Source of the DNA: Chlorobiaceae bacterium
GTDB lineage: Bacteria; Bacteroidota; Chlorobiia; Chlorobiales; Chlorobiaceae
Length of the DNA stretch: 63,380 nucleotides
Direction of reading: 5' to 3'
Assembly (NCBI GenBank): GCA_013334755.1
Contig: JAAXWX010000005.1
Span: 1,860 to 65,239 of the forward strand
Made by a program: the position numbers and the translations under genes. Shown piece after piece: positions 1 to 8,413 of the stretch (position 1 is its first letter; every line of letters starts with the position of its first letter). The notes below the pieces were generated by a model that did not search any database, was not told the DNA's origin, and saw only the letters and a program-made list of their open reading frames with translations.

Positions 1-925
1 CGGTAAAGAGTCCGCTCAGGAGGGTGAAGATGACCATGAAGAACCATGCAATAAACATGGCCTGCTGCTGCGTTTCCGTGACGGTTGAAATCAGGAGCCC
101 CATACCGAGCACGACAAGCAGATAGACGGCGGCAACAAGATAAACAAGCCAGTAGCTGCCGAGCATCGGCACATGAAAAATATGCCTTGCAATCAGAAGA
201 CCTGCGCTCAATTCCCCGAGACCGATAATCCAGAACGGCAGGAGCTTACCGGTAATGAACTGGTAGCGTTTGATCGGTGTGACATTGATCTGGTCGATGG
301 TACCGATCTCACGCTCACGAACAACGTTCATGCCGGAAAGAAAGAGTCCGATCAGGGTCACCAGAAGAACGATTATACCCGGCACCATGTAATGGGTGTA
401 TTCAAGTTCGGGGTTGTACCAGTTCGATGAGACCATACTGATCTCGGGCACCGGTTCAACCCCTGTTTGCGGCATCAGTTTCTTCAGCTCTTCACGGTTA
501 AAGGTTCCGACTATTTCGTTTGCGTAGGCCTGTATGACGCCGGCAGAAAAGCCGTCTTCAGCGTTGATCATGAGCTGCACCTGCGTGTAGCCGGCTACAG
601 TCAGGTCTCGTTCAAAGTTTTCCGGAATGACCAGAACCAGGTCGGCGTTGCGTGCAAGCAGTTCACTGACGCTTGATCGGTCTGAAAAAGAGTACCCGGT
701 GAGCCTGAAGTAGCCTGATGAGGTAAACCTTTCGGCCAGACGGTTCGACAGGGCTGAGCGGTCCCTGTCCTGCAGATGGAAAGGCACCTGTTTGATATCG
801 AACGTGGCAGCGTTGGAAAGTATCACAAGCTGGATGAACGGCATGACAAAGATGATCGGCAGCATCCCCCTGTTGCGGAATATCTGCAGAAACTCTTTCT
901 GCAGTATGAACCAGATCGTGCGCAT
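1..925 (-). CDS. ABC-2 type transporter permease, second subunit (3' end beyond window)
   Basis: Inner-membrane permease of a drug/lipid-type ABC exporter, read from an ATG at 925 and still open at the left edge (about 308 codons visible). The start MRTIWFILQKEF is followed by a hydrophobic segment, and the end of the visible part contains the family segment STVTETQQQAM and a run of membrane helices (WFFMVIF, LLSGLF) typical of ABC-2 permeases such as YbhR/YhhJ. Its ATG overlaps the TAA stop of the preceding permease by one base (TAATG), so the two are probably translationally coupled. It is the last visible gene of the five-gene exporter operon. The missing C-terminus should hold the last helix. 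Confidence 0.85.
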   Translation of the reverse strand, partial: MRTIWFILQKEFLQIFRNRGMLPIIFVMPFIQLVILSNAATFDIKQVPFHLQDRDRSALSNRLAERFTSSGYFRLTGYSFSDRSSVSELLARNADLVLVIPENFERDLTVAGYTQVQLMINAEDGFSAGVIQAYANEIVGTFNREELKKLMPQTGVEPVPEISMVSSNWYNPELEYTHYMVPGIIVLLVTLIGLFLSGMNVVREREIGTIDQINVTPIKRYQFITGKLLPFWIIGLGELSAGLLIARHIFHVPMLGSYWLVYLVAAVYLLVVLGMGLLISTVTETQQQAMFIAWFFMVIFTLLSGLFT

Positions 926-2031
926 TACTGAAGCCTTACTTTGAATTTTTTGACACTTGCCGTGATCAATATGATGGTCATCATCACCAGAACAAGCGTC
1001 TCCTTCCAGATATAGCTGAAACCGGCGCCTTTCAGCATGATGCTCCGGACAATGATCAGATACCATTTTGCCGGAATAACATTGCTGATCACCCTCAGGG
1101 GCAGGGGCATGCTTGAAACCGGAAAAATAAACCCGGAGAGCAATATGGTAGGAAGCAGCAGGCCGGCAAGCGAAATCATCATGGCAACCTGCTGCGAGCC
1201 AGTGATGCTTGAGATGAAAATACCGAGGGAGAGCGCCGTCACAATGAAGAGCAGTGATTCGAGAATAAGCAGAATCAGACTACCCTTGCATGGAACACCA
1301 AACACAAAGGAGGCAAGGACAAGAACTGTAAGCACGTTGATAAAGGAGAGGAGAAAATATGGCACTACTTTGCCAACAATGATCTCTACCGGCCTGAGCG
1401 ACGATACCAGCAGCACTTCCATGGTTCCGCTCTCCTTCTCCTTTGTAATGCTGATAGAGGTCATCAATGCGGAGACCAGCATGAGAATAAGCGCCATGAG
1501 CCCTGGAACAAAGAGATTGACGCTTTTAAGCTCAGGATTGAACATCATGAGCGGAACAGGCACAACGCCCGACCGGGTGCCTGTCCTGTTACCGTATGCG
1601 CTCCCGTAATCCTGCAGAACCGATGCCGTATAGCCGGCAACAATTTTTGAAAGATTGGGATTTGATCCGTCGGTTATCACCTGAACAGTGGCCTTCCCGT
1701 CCCGCTGAAGTCGATCGGCAAAGCCGGGTTCAAACACAATTGCTTCGGTAATACTACCCGATTTAAATGCCTCTTCAATGTCCTCAGACGTATGCAGTTC
1801 ACGGGTTATGACAAAGGTTCCGGATGAGACAAATTTATCGATAATTTCTTTTGTAACAACATCATGAGAGCGATCATATAAACCAATTTTAATATCACTG
1901 ATTTCGTTGCGTATGGCAAAACCAAAGAGCAGAAGCTGAACAAGCGGCATGCCGAAAAGAATTGCTGCCGTTCTCCGGTCGCGAAATATGTGATAGAACT
2001 CCTTGAGCAGAAATCCCCTGAAACTTCGCAT
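925..2031 (-). CDS. ABC-2 type transporter permease, first subunit
   Basis: Permease of about 368 residues. One helix near residues 20-40 is followed by a long periplasmic region, then five or so helices from about residue 175 (LMALILMLVSALMTS, then LLLPTILLSGFIFP near the C-terminus). This is the layout of YbhS/YhhJ-type ABC-2 subunits, and ITKEKESGTMEVLL after the second helix is a family hallmark. I place the start at the ATG at 2031, because GGAG lies 7 bases upstream. A longer frame would need a TTG at 2061 inside the ATPase gene. With this start the gene begins 4 bases after the upstream ATPase stop. It forms a heteromeric pair with the next permease. Confidence 0.88.
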   Translation of the reverse strand: MRSFRGFLLKEFYHIFRDRRTAAILFGMPLVQLLLFGFAIRNEISDIKIGLYDRSHDVVTKEIIDKFVSSGTFVITRELHTSEDIEEAFKSGSITEAIVFEPGFADRLQRDGKATVQVITDGSNPNLSKIVAGYTASVLQDYGSAYGNRTGTRSGVVPVPLMMFNPELKSVNLFVPGLMALILMLVSALMTSISITKEKESGTMEVLLVSSLRPVEIIVGKVVPYFLLSFINVLTVLVLASFVFGVPCKGSLILLILESLLFIVTALSLGIFISSITGSQQVAMMISLAGLLLPTILLSGFIFPVSSMPLPLRVISNVIPAKWYLIIVRSIMLKGAGFSYIWKETLVLVMMTIILITASVKKFKVRLQ

Positions 2032-2035
2032 GGGC

Positions 2036-2773
2036 TCACTCCGTGGGGTTAGATCTGGCAAGCTGGAGAAAAACGTCGTTCATGCTCTCGGCGCCGTAAT
2101 GATGTTTCATCGCTTCAGGGCTGTCGAGTGCCGCCACCCTGCCATCCACCATGATGGAGAGACGGTCGCAATATTCGGCTTCATCCATGTAGTGCGTTGT
2201 CACAAAGATAGTTACTCCCCTTTCCGATGCCTCGTATATCATATCCCAGAACCGCCTGCGTGTCACCGGATCGACCCCTCCTGTTGGTTCGTCAAGAAAA
2301 ACGATTTTCGGTTCATGCAGAATGGCTACTGAAAATGCAAGCTTTTGTTTCCAGCCGAGCGGCAGTCTTGCAAGTCGGGCATCAGCGGCATCAACCAGAT
2401 CGAGGCTCTCAAGCAGCCGTGCCGTTTTTTCTTTGATAACCGGGCTTGAAAGACCATAGATCCCGGCAAAAAACCTGATGTTCTCCTTCACGGTCAGATC
2501 GTCGTAGAGCGAGAAGCGCTGGCTCATATAGCCGATGTTCATTTTTATTTTTTCCGACCCGGTATACAGGTCGAATCCGGCAACAGTGGCAATTCCGGAA
2601 GTCGGAGTCAGAAGACCGGTAAGCATCCTTATTGCCGTTGTCTTGCCCGCACCGTTTGCACCGAGAAAACCAAAAATTTCACCGGGAAAGACACTGAATG
2701 AGAGTGCGTCCACGGCAGTGAAATCGCCGAACCGTTTTGTCAGGTTTTCTGTATGAATGACCGGTTCACCCAT
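2036..2773 (-). CDS. ABC exporter ATP-binding protein (YbhF C-terminal half type)
   Basis: Cytoplasmic ATPase of 245 residues powering the exporter encoded downstream. Walker A is GANGAGKT at residues 38-45 and Walker B is IVFLDEP followed by TGGVDP. The usual LSGGQ signature is replaced by LPLGWKQ. As I remember it, that form is typical of one half of the fused YbhF/RbbA-type ATPases, so it points to a specialised pair rather than decay. The ATG at 2773 overlaps the end of the preceding ATPase gene by 8 bases. The two ATPases probably form an asymmetric heterodimer. The substrate is unknown; YbhFSR-like systems export cationic drugs and sodium in E. coli. Confidence 0.9.
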   Translation of the reverse strand: MGEPVIHTENLTKRFGDFTAVDALSFSVFPGEIFGFLGANGAGKTTAIRMLTGLLTPTSGIATVAGFDLYTGSEKIKMNIGYMSQRFSLYDDLTVKENIRFFAGIYGLSSPVIKEKTARLLESLDLVDAADARLARLPLGWKQKLAFSVAILHEPKIVFLDEPTGGVDPVTRRRFWDMIYEASERGVTIFVTTHYMDEAEYCDRLSIMVDGRVAALDSPEAMKHHYGAESMNDVFLQLARSNPTE

Positions 2774-3698
2774 GAGCTTGAGCGTTGTTTGTTTCCATAA
2801 GCGCCATGAAGGTGTCTTCGATACCCGGTTCGATTTTCAGGACTTCGAGCCCGGTAAAACCTGCTCTCTGAAGATCGTCCATCAGTTCGTCTGTACGGAC
2901 TGACTGGCGGGTATCGGTATAATGAACGGCACTGCCGAATGCATAGACGGAATGGGCATTTGGACTTGCTCTGAGCGTACTGATCAGCCGGAATGTTTCA
3001 CTGGCGCGGATGGCAAACAGTTGCCTGTTAAAGAGGCTTGTGATACCGGCAGGCGTATCGATACCAAGTATCCTTCCCTCCTGCATGAATGCAATCCGGT
3101 CACATAAAACAGCTTCATCCATGTATGGAGTGGAAACAAGAATGGTAATTCCCTGCTCCTTGAGGCGCCCGAGCATCTGCCAGAACTCCCTGCGCGAAAC
3201 TGCATCGACGCCGGTTGTGGGTTCATCGAGAAAGAGCACTTCGGGACGATGCACCAGCGCGCACGAAAGCGCAAGCTTCTGCTTCATTCCACCCGAAAGC
3301 TTGCCTGCCCTGCGTTTTTTAAATGGCTCAAGCTGACTGTAAATGTCGCGAATAAGCTCATAATTCTCTTCGACGGTTGTACCGAACACCGTGGAAAAAA
3401 AACGGAGATTTTCTTCCACGCTCAGATCCGGATAAAGCGAAAAGCGGCCAGGCATGTAACCGATCCTGCTGCGGATTTCCCTGTAGGAGCGGATTGTGTC
3501 GAGCCCGAGCACCTCTGCCTTGCCAGTATCGGGAAGCAGAAGGGTCACCAGTATCCTGAAAAGCGTGCTCTTTCCCGCTCCGTCTGCTCCTATGAATCCG
3601 AAAAGCTCGCCTTCCTGTACGGAAAAGGAGATCTTTTCAAGTGCACTCACCTTGCCGAACTGTTTGCCGACAAGTTCGACCAGAACCACCTCTTTCAT
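2766..3698 (-). CDS. ABC exporter ATP-binding protein (YbhF N-terminal half type)
   Basis: ATPase of 310 residues. Walker A is GADGAGKS (residues 37-44), the signature is a canonical LSGGMKQ, and Walker B is VLFLDEP followed by TTGVDAVSRREFW, the wording seen in the N-terminal half of YbhF-like proteins. About 80 residues extend beyond the nucleotide-binding domain at the C-terminus. The ATG at 3698 overlaps the adaptor stop (ATGA), so the gene is coupled to the membrane-fusion protein upstream. In E. coli YbhF the two ATPases are one polypeptide; here they are two genes. Confidence 0.9.
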   Translation of the reverse strand: MKEVVLVELVGKQFGKVSALEKISFSVQEGELFGFIGADGAGKSTLFRILVTLLLPDTGKAEVLGLDTIRSYREIRSRIGYMPGRFSLYPDLSVEENLRFFSTVFGTTVEENYELIRDIYSQLEPFKKRRAGKLSGGMKQKLALSCALVHRPEVLFLDEPTTGVDAVSRREFWQMLGRLKEQGITILVSTPYMDEAVLCDRIAFMQEGRILGIDTPAGITSLFNRQLFAIRASETFRLISTLRASPNAHSVYAFGSAVHYTDTRQSVRTDELMDDLQRAGFTGLEVLKIEPGIEDTFMALMETNNAQAHG

Positions 3699-4612
3699 GA
3701 GCTCCGTTTCTTCAGCAGCCTCACTTCTCCGGGCATACCGATCTTGAGAAATCCGTCCCTGTTTTGAACAACGACTTTTACAGCATAAACCATACTGACC
3801 CGCTCCTCTCTGGTCTGAATGATTTTAGGTGTAAACTCTGCTTTTGAAGAGATCCAGACGACCGTCCCTTTCAGAGCATTTCCAGCCGGTTTATACCCGT
3901 CAACCAGCACCTCGACGTCCTGTCCGATCCTGATTCGGGGAATCTGTTCTCCGCTCAGGTAGATTCTCAGATACATGGTTTGGAGATCGGCAATCCTGTA
4001 TAATGGTTTTCCGTATGCTGTCACCTCCCCAGGCTCAGCATACTTTGTCAGTACCACGCCGCTGACCGGATTTCTAACAACGCTTTTGCGGATCTGATCG
4101 TTAACCTGCGCTATGCGGGCTTCTTTCGCACTGATCTCTCCAGTGATGCCTGGACTTTCCGTTTCAAGTGAACCAATCTGTTTGTCAAGGACACCGATCC
4201 CGTTCTGGATTGTTTCAAGCTGTTTTGACGGAACAGCCCCCTCGTTGACCAGCCTCTGATAACGGTCATAATCACGCATCATGTTCTTGCGCTCTTCAAT
4301 CAGCACCCCGATACGGGCGCCAAGGCCCGGGCGCTTTGAGGCAAGCGCACGTCGTTCAGCTTTAAGCTGGCTTCGAGTCAAGTGAAGTTGCGTGGTATCG
4401 ACAACGGCAGCAACACTTCCTGCCGCCAGACGTTTCCCCTCTTCTACGTTCAACAGCAGCAGTTTCCCGTTTGCTTCAGATGAAACAATGATCTCTGTTG
4501 CCTCAAAATTTCCATAGCCATCAGAACGGTCGTTTTTCTGACAACCTGACAGCGTAAGGATACAGAGGCAAAGCATGAATCCTATTTTTCCTGAAAATGT
4601 TGCCTGGCGCAT
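3695..4612 (-). CDS. HlyD/YbhG-family periplasmic adaptor lipoprotein
   Basis: Membrane-fusion protein of 305 residues that would link the inner-membrane ABC exporter to an outer-membrane channel. The N-terminus is a lipoprotein signal (LCLCILTLSGC, lipobox Cys at residue 24). It is followed by a biotinyl-lipoyl half (GNFEATEI, EEGKRLAAG), a long alpha-helical hairpin around residues 75-165, the second lipoyl half (VRNPVSGVVLTKYAEPGE) and a beta-barrel region. First gene of the exporter operon, in the order adaptor, ATPase, ATPase, permease, permease, the same as ybhGFSR. No TolC-like gene is visible in the window. Confidence 0.88.
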   Translation of the reverse strand: MRQATFSGKIGFMLCLCILTLSGCQKNDRSDGYGNFEATEIIVSSEANGKLLLLNVEEGKRLAAGSVAAVVDTTQLHLTRSQLKAERRALASKRPGLGARIGVLIEERKNMMRDYDRYQRLVNEGAVPSKQLETIQNGIGVLDKQIGSLETESPGITGEISAKEARIAQVNDQIRKSVVRNPVSGVVLTKYAEPGEVTAYGKPLYRIADLQTMYLRIYLSGEQIPRIRIGQDVEVLVDGYKPAGNALKGTVVWISSKAEFTPKIIQTREERVSMVYAVKVVVQNRDGFLKIGMPGEVRLLKKRSS

Positions 4613-4654
4613 AGGTTGACTGACTGTTTCAATGGATAAGCTTCACATGACGCT

Positions 4655-5728
4655 TCAGGCCAGAAGATGGAGACGGGAAAAAACATATTCAAGGGAGTCT
4701 TCGTTCAGTATAACCCTTGAAAAGCCTGTCGAGCCAAGTTCCTTTGGCCTGTTATCCCTGTCACTGGTAAATTTCCGGCTCTGCTTTCCATTGTACCAGT
4801 AGACAAGCCTGATTTTGTTACCCTCGATTTCAAGGGCTGTGATGCCGCGTTTTCCAATGGCACAACCGGAGTTGAAGATACTTGGAATGGTAATGTTGTT
4901 GTACAGGCCGCTCCGGAGACCTATTTTTTTGCCCTCTTTATAACAGGCATCAAGTTTACTTTTCAACGAAGTGATTTTTTGTTCGATAACGGCACGCTTT
5001 TCACTATCCGCTGCCGGATAAGCCCTGCAGAGCTCCTCGATTCTGTAGTTCAGAAAATCCACTTTTGAGAGTGATTCAAACAGCGGGCGGTGGGTATGGC
5101 CTATGATGGAAACAATTTTTGCCTGGTTTGAGAATTCATATATCGATTTTTCGATGGCAAATCGTCGTGTACTGTTATAGGCGATGGAAAAATTCCTTAT
5201 ACCGACCGGTTTTGCAATATAACGGATAAACAGGACAACAGCCCGGCTCACCATCGGGTAGGTTTCCCACAACAGCACGGAGGCCTGATGGCCGTGAAAA
5301 AGCAGGAGGGTTTCATTGCCGTAATGAAATTTCAGTGATTCAACCATTGATGGAGCAAGCCGGTACTCCCTCTCGTCAAGCAAAGCCGCATCATGGTTGC
5401 CGTATGTTTTCCAGAAAAAACCATTCTGTTCAAACCTGAGAAACAGATCGTACAGGTCATCCCACTCCGACACAATGGTGTCAAGAGAAAACTTGAACAG
5501 CTCTTCAACATCTCCATTAAGGACAAGGCTGTATTTTTCAGGCAGATAATAATACTCGAGCATGGTTTTTACCAGCTCGGCATTCCTCTTGAATTCATCG
5601 CGTCTGCCACCGTTACCCATGTGCAGATCACTGAGAATCAGTACTTTTGATGATTTATCAAGGTTGATCGGCCTTGCGTTTTTAAGCAGGCGCTCAAGGT
5701 GGGGATGTTTTTTATACCTAAGATTCAT
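4655..5728 (-). CDS. Calcineurin-like metallophosphoesterase
   Basis: Predicted cytoplasmic dinuclear-metal phosphoesterase, 357 residues. All metal-binding motifs are present in order: SDLHMGN (Asp34, His36), NGD (71-73), GNHD (110-113), HGH (145-147) and GHTH (210-213). A hydrophobic stretch near 160-175 may be an amphipathic insert. The C-terminal third is not assigned. The gene lies 42 bases upstream of the exporter adaptor in the same direction, so co-transcription is possible but unproven. The substrate cannot be told from sequence; LpxH-like enzymes and uncharacterised phosphodiesterases share these motifs. Confidence 0.85.
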   Translation of the reverse strand: MNLRYKKHPHLERLLKNARPINLDKSSKVLILSDLHMGNGGRRDEFKRNAELVKTMLEYYYLPEKYSLVLNGDVEELFKFSLDTIVSEWDDLYDLFLRFEQNGFFWKTYGNHDAALLDEREYRLAPSMVESLKFHYGNETLLLFHGHQASVLLWETYPMVSRAVVLFIRYIAKPVGIRNFSIAYNSTRRFAIEKSIYEFSNQAKIVSIIGHTHRPLFESLSKVDFLNYRIEELCRAYPAADSEKRAVIEQKITSLKSKLDACYKEGKKIGLRSGLYNNITIPSIFNSGCAIGKRGITALEIEGNKIRLVYWYNGKQSRKFTSDRDNRPKELGSTGFSRVILNEDSLEYVFSRLHLLA

Positions 5729-5884
5729 AGTAGTACAACCGTTCTTCTCTCTCCATAGTCTTTATCTTTCCGGAGAAGAGACTCACTATGATATAGTTAA
5801 AAAAAGTAACCTCCGCAAGGTTCAAGCCCTCTGATTACTGTTTATCACGCAAGTCACCATGCTGATGTACGAAAAAAACAACAT

Positions 5885-5917
5885 CCTCTTTTTTGATCCC
5901 TGTTGAAAAAAAAGAGG
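5885..5917. repeat. AT-rich inverted repeat upstream of trmH
   Basis: CCTCTTTTTT at 5885-5894 pairs with AAAAAAGAGG at 5908-5917 across an 11-base loop. It lies 38 bases upstream of the trmH ATG. The stem has only four G/C pairs and no following T-tract on the plus strand. A weak terminator for transcription entering from either side, or a leader hairpin, are both possible. Confidence 0.35.
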
Positions 5918-5954
5918 AAATTAGCTTTCTTATGCACTCGGGTCTCTATAAACT

Positions 5955-6653
5955 ATGGTTCATCATTCATCAGCCAACATCTTGATCGCTCCAGAACGGT
6001 TCCGGAAAATACAATACATGCTGAATCACCGTCAGCCTGACCTGACAGTGATCATGGATAATGTCAACAAGGCTCACAACCTTTCGGCTATTATTCGAAG
6101 CTGTGATGGTGTCGGCATCAACGAAATCCACGCTGTTTCATACCGTAAATACATCCATGCCGAACAGAATGCCGCGGCAGGTTCAAGCAAATGGCTGACC
6201 CTGAACCTCTATTCCGATATAGCAACGGCCTACGGAAAGGTATCGGAGTGCGGCATGCAGATCCTGGTTGCTACAAACAAGGAAGGCTCTCTGGATTTCA
6301 GGAGTGTTGACTATACCATTCCGACCGCGATTGTGGTGGGTGCCGAGTGGGATGGTATATCAGAAGAAGCCGTCAAGGGGTCAGACCATGCCATTACGGT
6401 GCCTATGCTTGGCATGGTAGAATCACTGAATGTCTCTGTAGCTACAGCAGTCATACTCTTTGAAGCACAGCGTCAGAGAGAAGAAAAAGGAATGTACAGC
6501 ACACCTCGTCTCGATCCGGAATGCTATGAACATATGCTCTTTGAATATACATACCCTCGTCTGAGCCGGGAACTCCGTAAAAAAGGATCGCCCTATCCGC
6601 CGCTTGATGCAGAAGGAGGACTATGCCTTCCAAAAAAATTTGCCGGACAGTAA
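5955..6653 (+). CDS. trmH: tRNA (guanosine-2'-O)-methyltransferase TrmH
   Basis: SpoU-family SAM-dependent enzyme that methylates the ribose of a guanosine in the tRNA D-loop (Gm18). Length is 232 residues, normal for TrmH. Motif 1 is NVNKAHNLSAIIRSCD (catalytic Arg near residue 48), motif 2 is VVGAEWDGIS near 127-136, and motif 3 is LNVSVATAVILFE with Asn159. Together these form the trefoil-knot SAM site. A C-terminal tail rich in Arg/Lys follows, as in TrmH. Monocistronic: the flanking genes are on the minus strand. Its last codons overlap the terminator of the opposite gene. Confidence 0.9.
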   Translation: MVHHSSANILIAPERFRKIQYMLNHRQPDLTVIMDNVNKAHNLSAIIRSCDGVGINEIHAVSYRKYIHAEQNAAAGSSKWLTLNLYSDIATAYGKVSECGMQILVATNKEGSLDFRSVDYTIPTAIVVGAEWDGISEEAVKGSDHAITVPMLGMVESLNVSVATAVILFEAQRQREEKGMYSTPRLDPECYEHMLFEYTYPRLSRELRKKGSPYPPLDAEGGLCLPKKFAGQ

Positions 6654-6674
6654 GGAGTTCACCTGCCCGGCAAA
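6632..6674 (-). terminator. Intrinsic terminator of the chlorosome ferredoxin gene
   Basis: Read on the minus strand, an inverted repeat (TTTGCCGG at 6639-6646 pairing with CCGGCAAA at 6667-6674, extended by CAG/CTG across one mismatch) is followed by seven T residues (6638-6632). It lies just downstream of the stop at 6682. It overlaps the last codons and stop of trmH, so the two convergent genes share this sequence. Confidence 0.7.
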
Positions 6675-6681
6675 TGCTTAA

Positions 6682-7752
6682 TCAGTAGATGAGGATGCGG
6701 GGCAATTTTTTAGCCTGATCGATCCATGATTTAACCTGGTCACTTGAAGGTAGCTGCTGAACCAGCTTTTTCTGTTTGTTGACCTCCTGCATTTTCACAT
6801 AGAGATTCGATGGATTCCGCTGTGCAAGTTCTGGAACAGTATCAACTCCGGATGCTTCAAGCAGTTCAGACCAGGAGAATCCTACCCCTTTAATCCGGGC
6901 CAGATCAGCACGGTTAAGGAGTGTAAGGATATCACTCTCACCGATTCCGGTTGCACCGGAAAGCTCCTTCCGACCGATTCTGTCCTTGCCTCGTTCAAGA
7001 AGGTTGTCAAAACTTTTCACGCCTGCTTTGATCAGTTTGAGAGCGTGCGCTTCTGCAATGCCTTCAAGAGCAGCAAGATCAACTGCTGCAGGTTGCTGAG
7101 TTTCTTTAACCTGAACAGGAATGACCGGCTGAATTGCAGGGGCAATCACTTTCAGTACCACCGGCTCAAGTTTCATTGACGTCTGCCCGGAGGTCAGCAA
7201 AGGGATGGGCAAGGGCAATGATCCAAGCACACCCATGAGCTGCTCCCTGAACGGAACCATTTGCGATGCTGAGGAGAGTGCGAGTTGTACAGCCGCGCCT
7301 AAAGATTCCAGAAGATCTCCCGGAAGATCTTTTCCGTTCATCTCCCCTCTGACTATTCTCCCTGCAAGGTTTTGAACGCCGGGAATAATCTGTGAAGCAA
7401 CATCCTTTCCCATGACTGCGCCATAGGCAAAGAGGGCGAAAGGATTGCTGAACAGCAGTCTTCGAACCTCTTCAGGACGCGAAAGCACCTTAAGGGTACC
7501 CTCTTTTTCAATGGTAGCCTGACAGGCAAGACGTCCGCCGCTCAGGATCTGACGTTCGGATAAAAATGCCCTTTCAACGTCCGAGAGCGGAGAAAGGCAT
7601 TCACTCCCTTCCTGAACCGTCACATAGCAGGCCTGGCAGACACCATGACCACCGCACACATAGCCGACATGGCTATGGTTATGACGTGCAGCCTTCCCGA
7701 GTGTCTGACCAGCAAAGGCCTCGCAGGAAAGATCATTAATAAGAAGATTCAT
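6682..7752 (-). CDS. Chlorosome envelope-type 2Fe-2S ferredoxin protein with C-terminal DUF4332-like domain
   Basis: 356-residue protein with an N-terminal adrenodoxin/plant-type 2Fe-2S domain: Cys33, Cys39, Cys42 and Cys77 in the C-x5-C-x2-C ... C pattern (VCGGHGVCQACYV, RLACQATI). The region around 95-150 (LLFSNPFALFAYGAVMGKD) is alanine-rich and hydrophobic, as in the chlorosome envelope proteins CsmI, CsmJ and CsmX. From about residue 225 to the end the sequence resembles DUF4332/helix-hairpin-helix repeats (LEGIAEAHALKLIKAGVKSF, IKGVGFSWSELLEASGV). As I remember them, CsmI/J/X are about 220-245 residues, so the tail is extra. Likely role: electron transfer at the chlorosome surface, with redox control of energy transfer. 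The exact Csm class is unsure, so no symbol is given. Confidence 0.75.
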   Translation of the reverse strand: MNLLINDLSCEAFAGQTLGKAARHNHSHVGYVCGGHGVCQACYVTVQEGSECLSPLSDVERAFLSERQILSGGRLACQATIEKEGTLKVLSRPEEVRRLLFSNPFALFAYGAVMGKDVASQIIPGVQNLAGRIVRGEMNGKDLPGDLLESLGAAVQLALSSASQMVPFREQLMGVLGSLPLPIPLLTSGQTSMKLEPVVLKVIAPAIQPVIPVQVKETQQPAAVDLAALEGIAEAHALKLIKAGVKSFDNLLERGKDRIGRKELSGATGIGESDILTLLNRADLARIKGVGFSWSELLEASGVDTVPELAQRNPSNLYVKMQEVNKQKKLVQQLPSSDQVKSWIDQAKKLPRILIY

Positions 7753-7857
7753 GATCGTGATATTATTTATGGATAGTTAAGTAAACAACAAAATCAATGC
7801 TTCTGAAAAAAGGGTCCGATAACACAGGAATCCCTCAGCTCTTCGGCAAACTGAACT

Positions 7858-8400
7858 TCACGGAATCGGAAGCTCCCGGTAGCTGTATATGAAAGCAATG
7901 GTTCCAATCTTTTCGTTCAGCCCCATTACCGGAACAACGAACATGCTTTTGCCTTCCGGTACAGCATAGGAAACAGGTACCTGAACTCCAAGTTTCATCC
8001 GGGGATATCGCGTGGAAAAAAAGCTCCCCTGCAGCTTTCGATCAGTCGATACCTTGATGATACCGGAAGGATCAACAAGCATAATCAAGCCAAACCCTTT
8101 TCTTTTGATCAGTTCGTTAAAATATTCGTCAATCTGATCATAATTGGCCCGCATCAACTCTTTGCGAACCGACCAGGCAAGAGGAAGTGCGAAGAGCTGG
8201 ATGTCCTGTCGCTGAATATCCACAGAACCGGACTCTGCACTTGCAGCAAGCTTTTGCAGCTCCTGCTCACCCTGATAGCGAGTAAAAAGAATACCACCTG
8301 CAAGCAGAGCAATAACGAGAATAATCGTGATCAGAAGAAATCGTTTCCAGAACGATGACTTTGGTCGCAGGGTTTCCTGAACATCATTGCTGCTATTCAT
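7858..8400 (-). CDS. Membrane-anchored protein with a PDC/Cache-like extracytoplasmic domain
   Basis: 180-residue protein I cannot assign to a named family. A cytoplasmic N-terminus of about 20 residues is followed by one strong membrane helix (FLLITIILVIALLAGGILF, residues 22-40) and then a soluble region. The soluble region reads like half of a PDC/Cache or PAS-type sensor fold: LIMLVDPSGIIKVSTD near 104-118 and MFVVPVMGLNEKIGTIAFIY near the end. There is no kinase, GGDEF or methyl-accepting output domain, so it would be a stand-alone sensor or a subunit. It lies between ybeY (13 bases away, same strand) and the chlorosome ferredoxin gene. Confidence 0.7.
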   Translation of the reverse strand: MNSSNDVQETLRPKSSFWKRFLLITIILVIALLAGGILFTRYQGEQELQKLAASAESGSVDIQRQDIQLFALPLAWSVRKELMRANYDQIDEYFNELIKRKGFGLIMLVDPSGIIKVSTDRKLQGSFFSTRYPRMKLGVQVPVSYAVPEGKSMFVVPVMGLNEKIGTIAFIYSYRELPIP

Positions 8401-8413
8401 TGGTCAAGAGTGA

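Noticed and set aside
1037-1609. 190-codon plus-strand frame
   Set aside because: Lies fully antisense to the ABC-2 permease, with no domain and no ribosome site.
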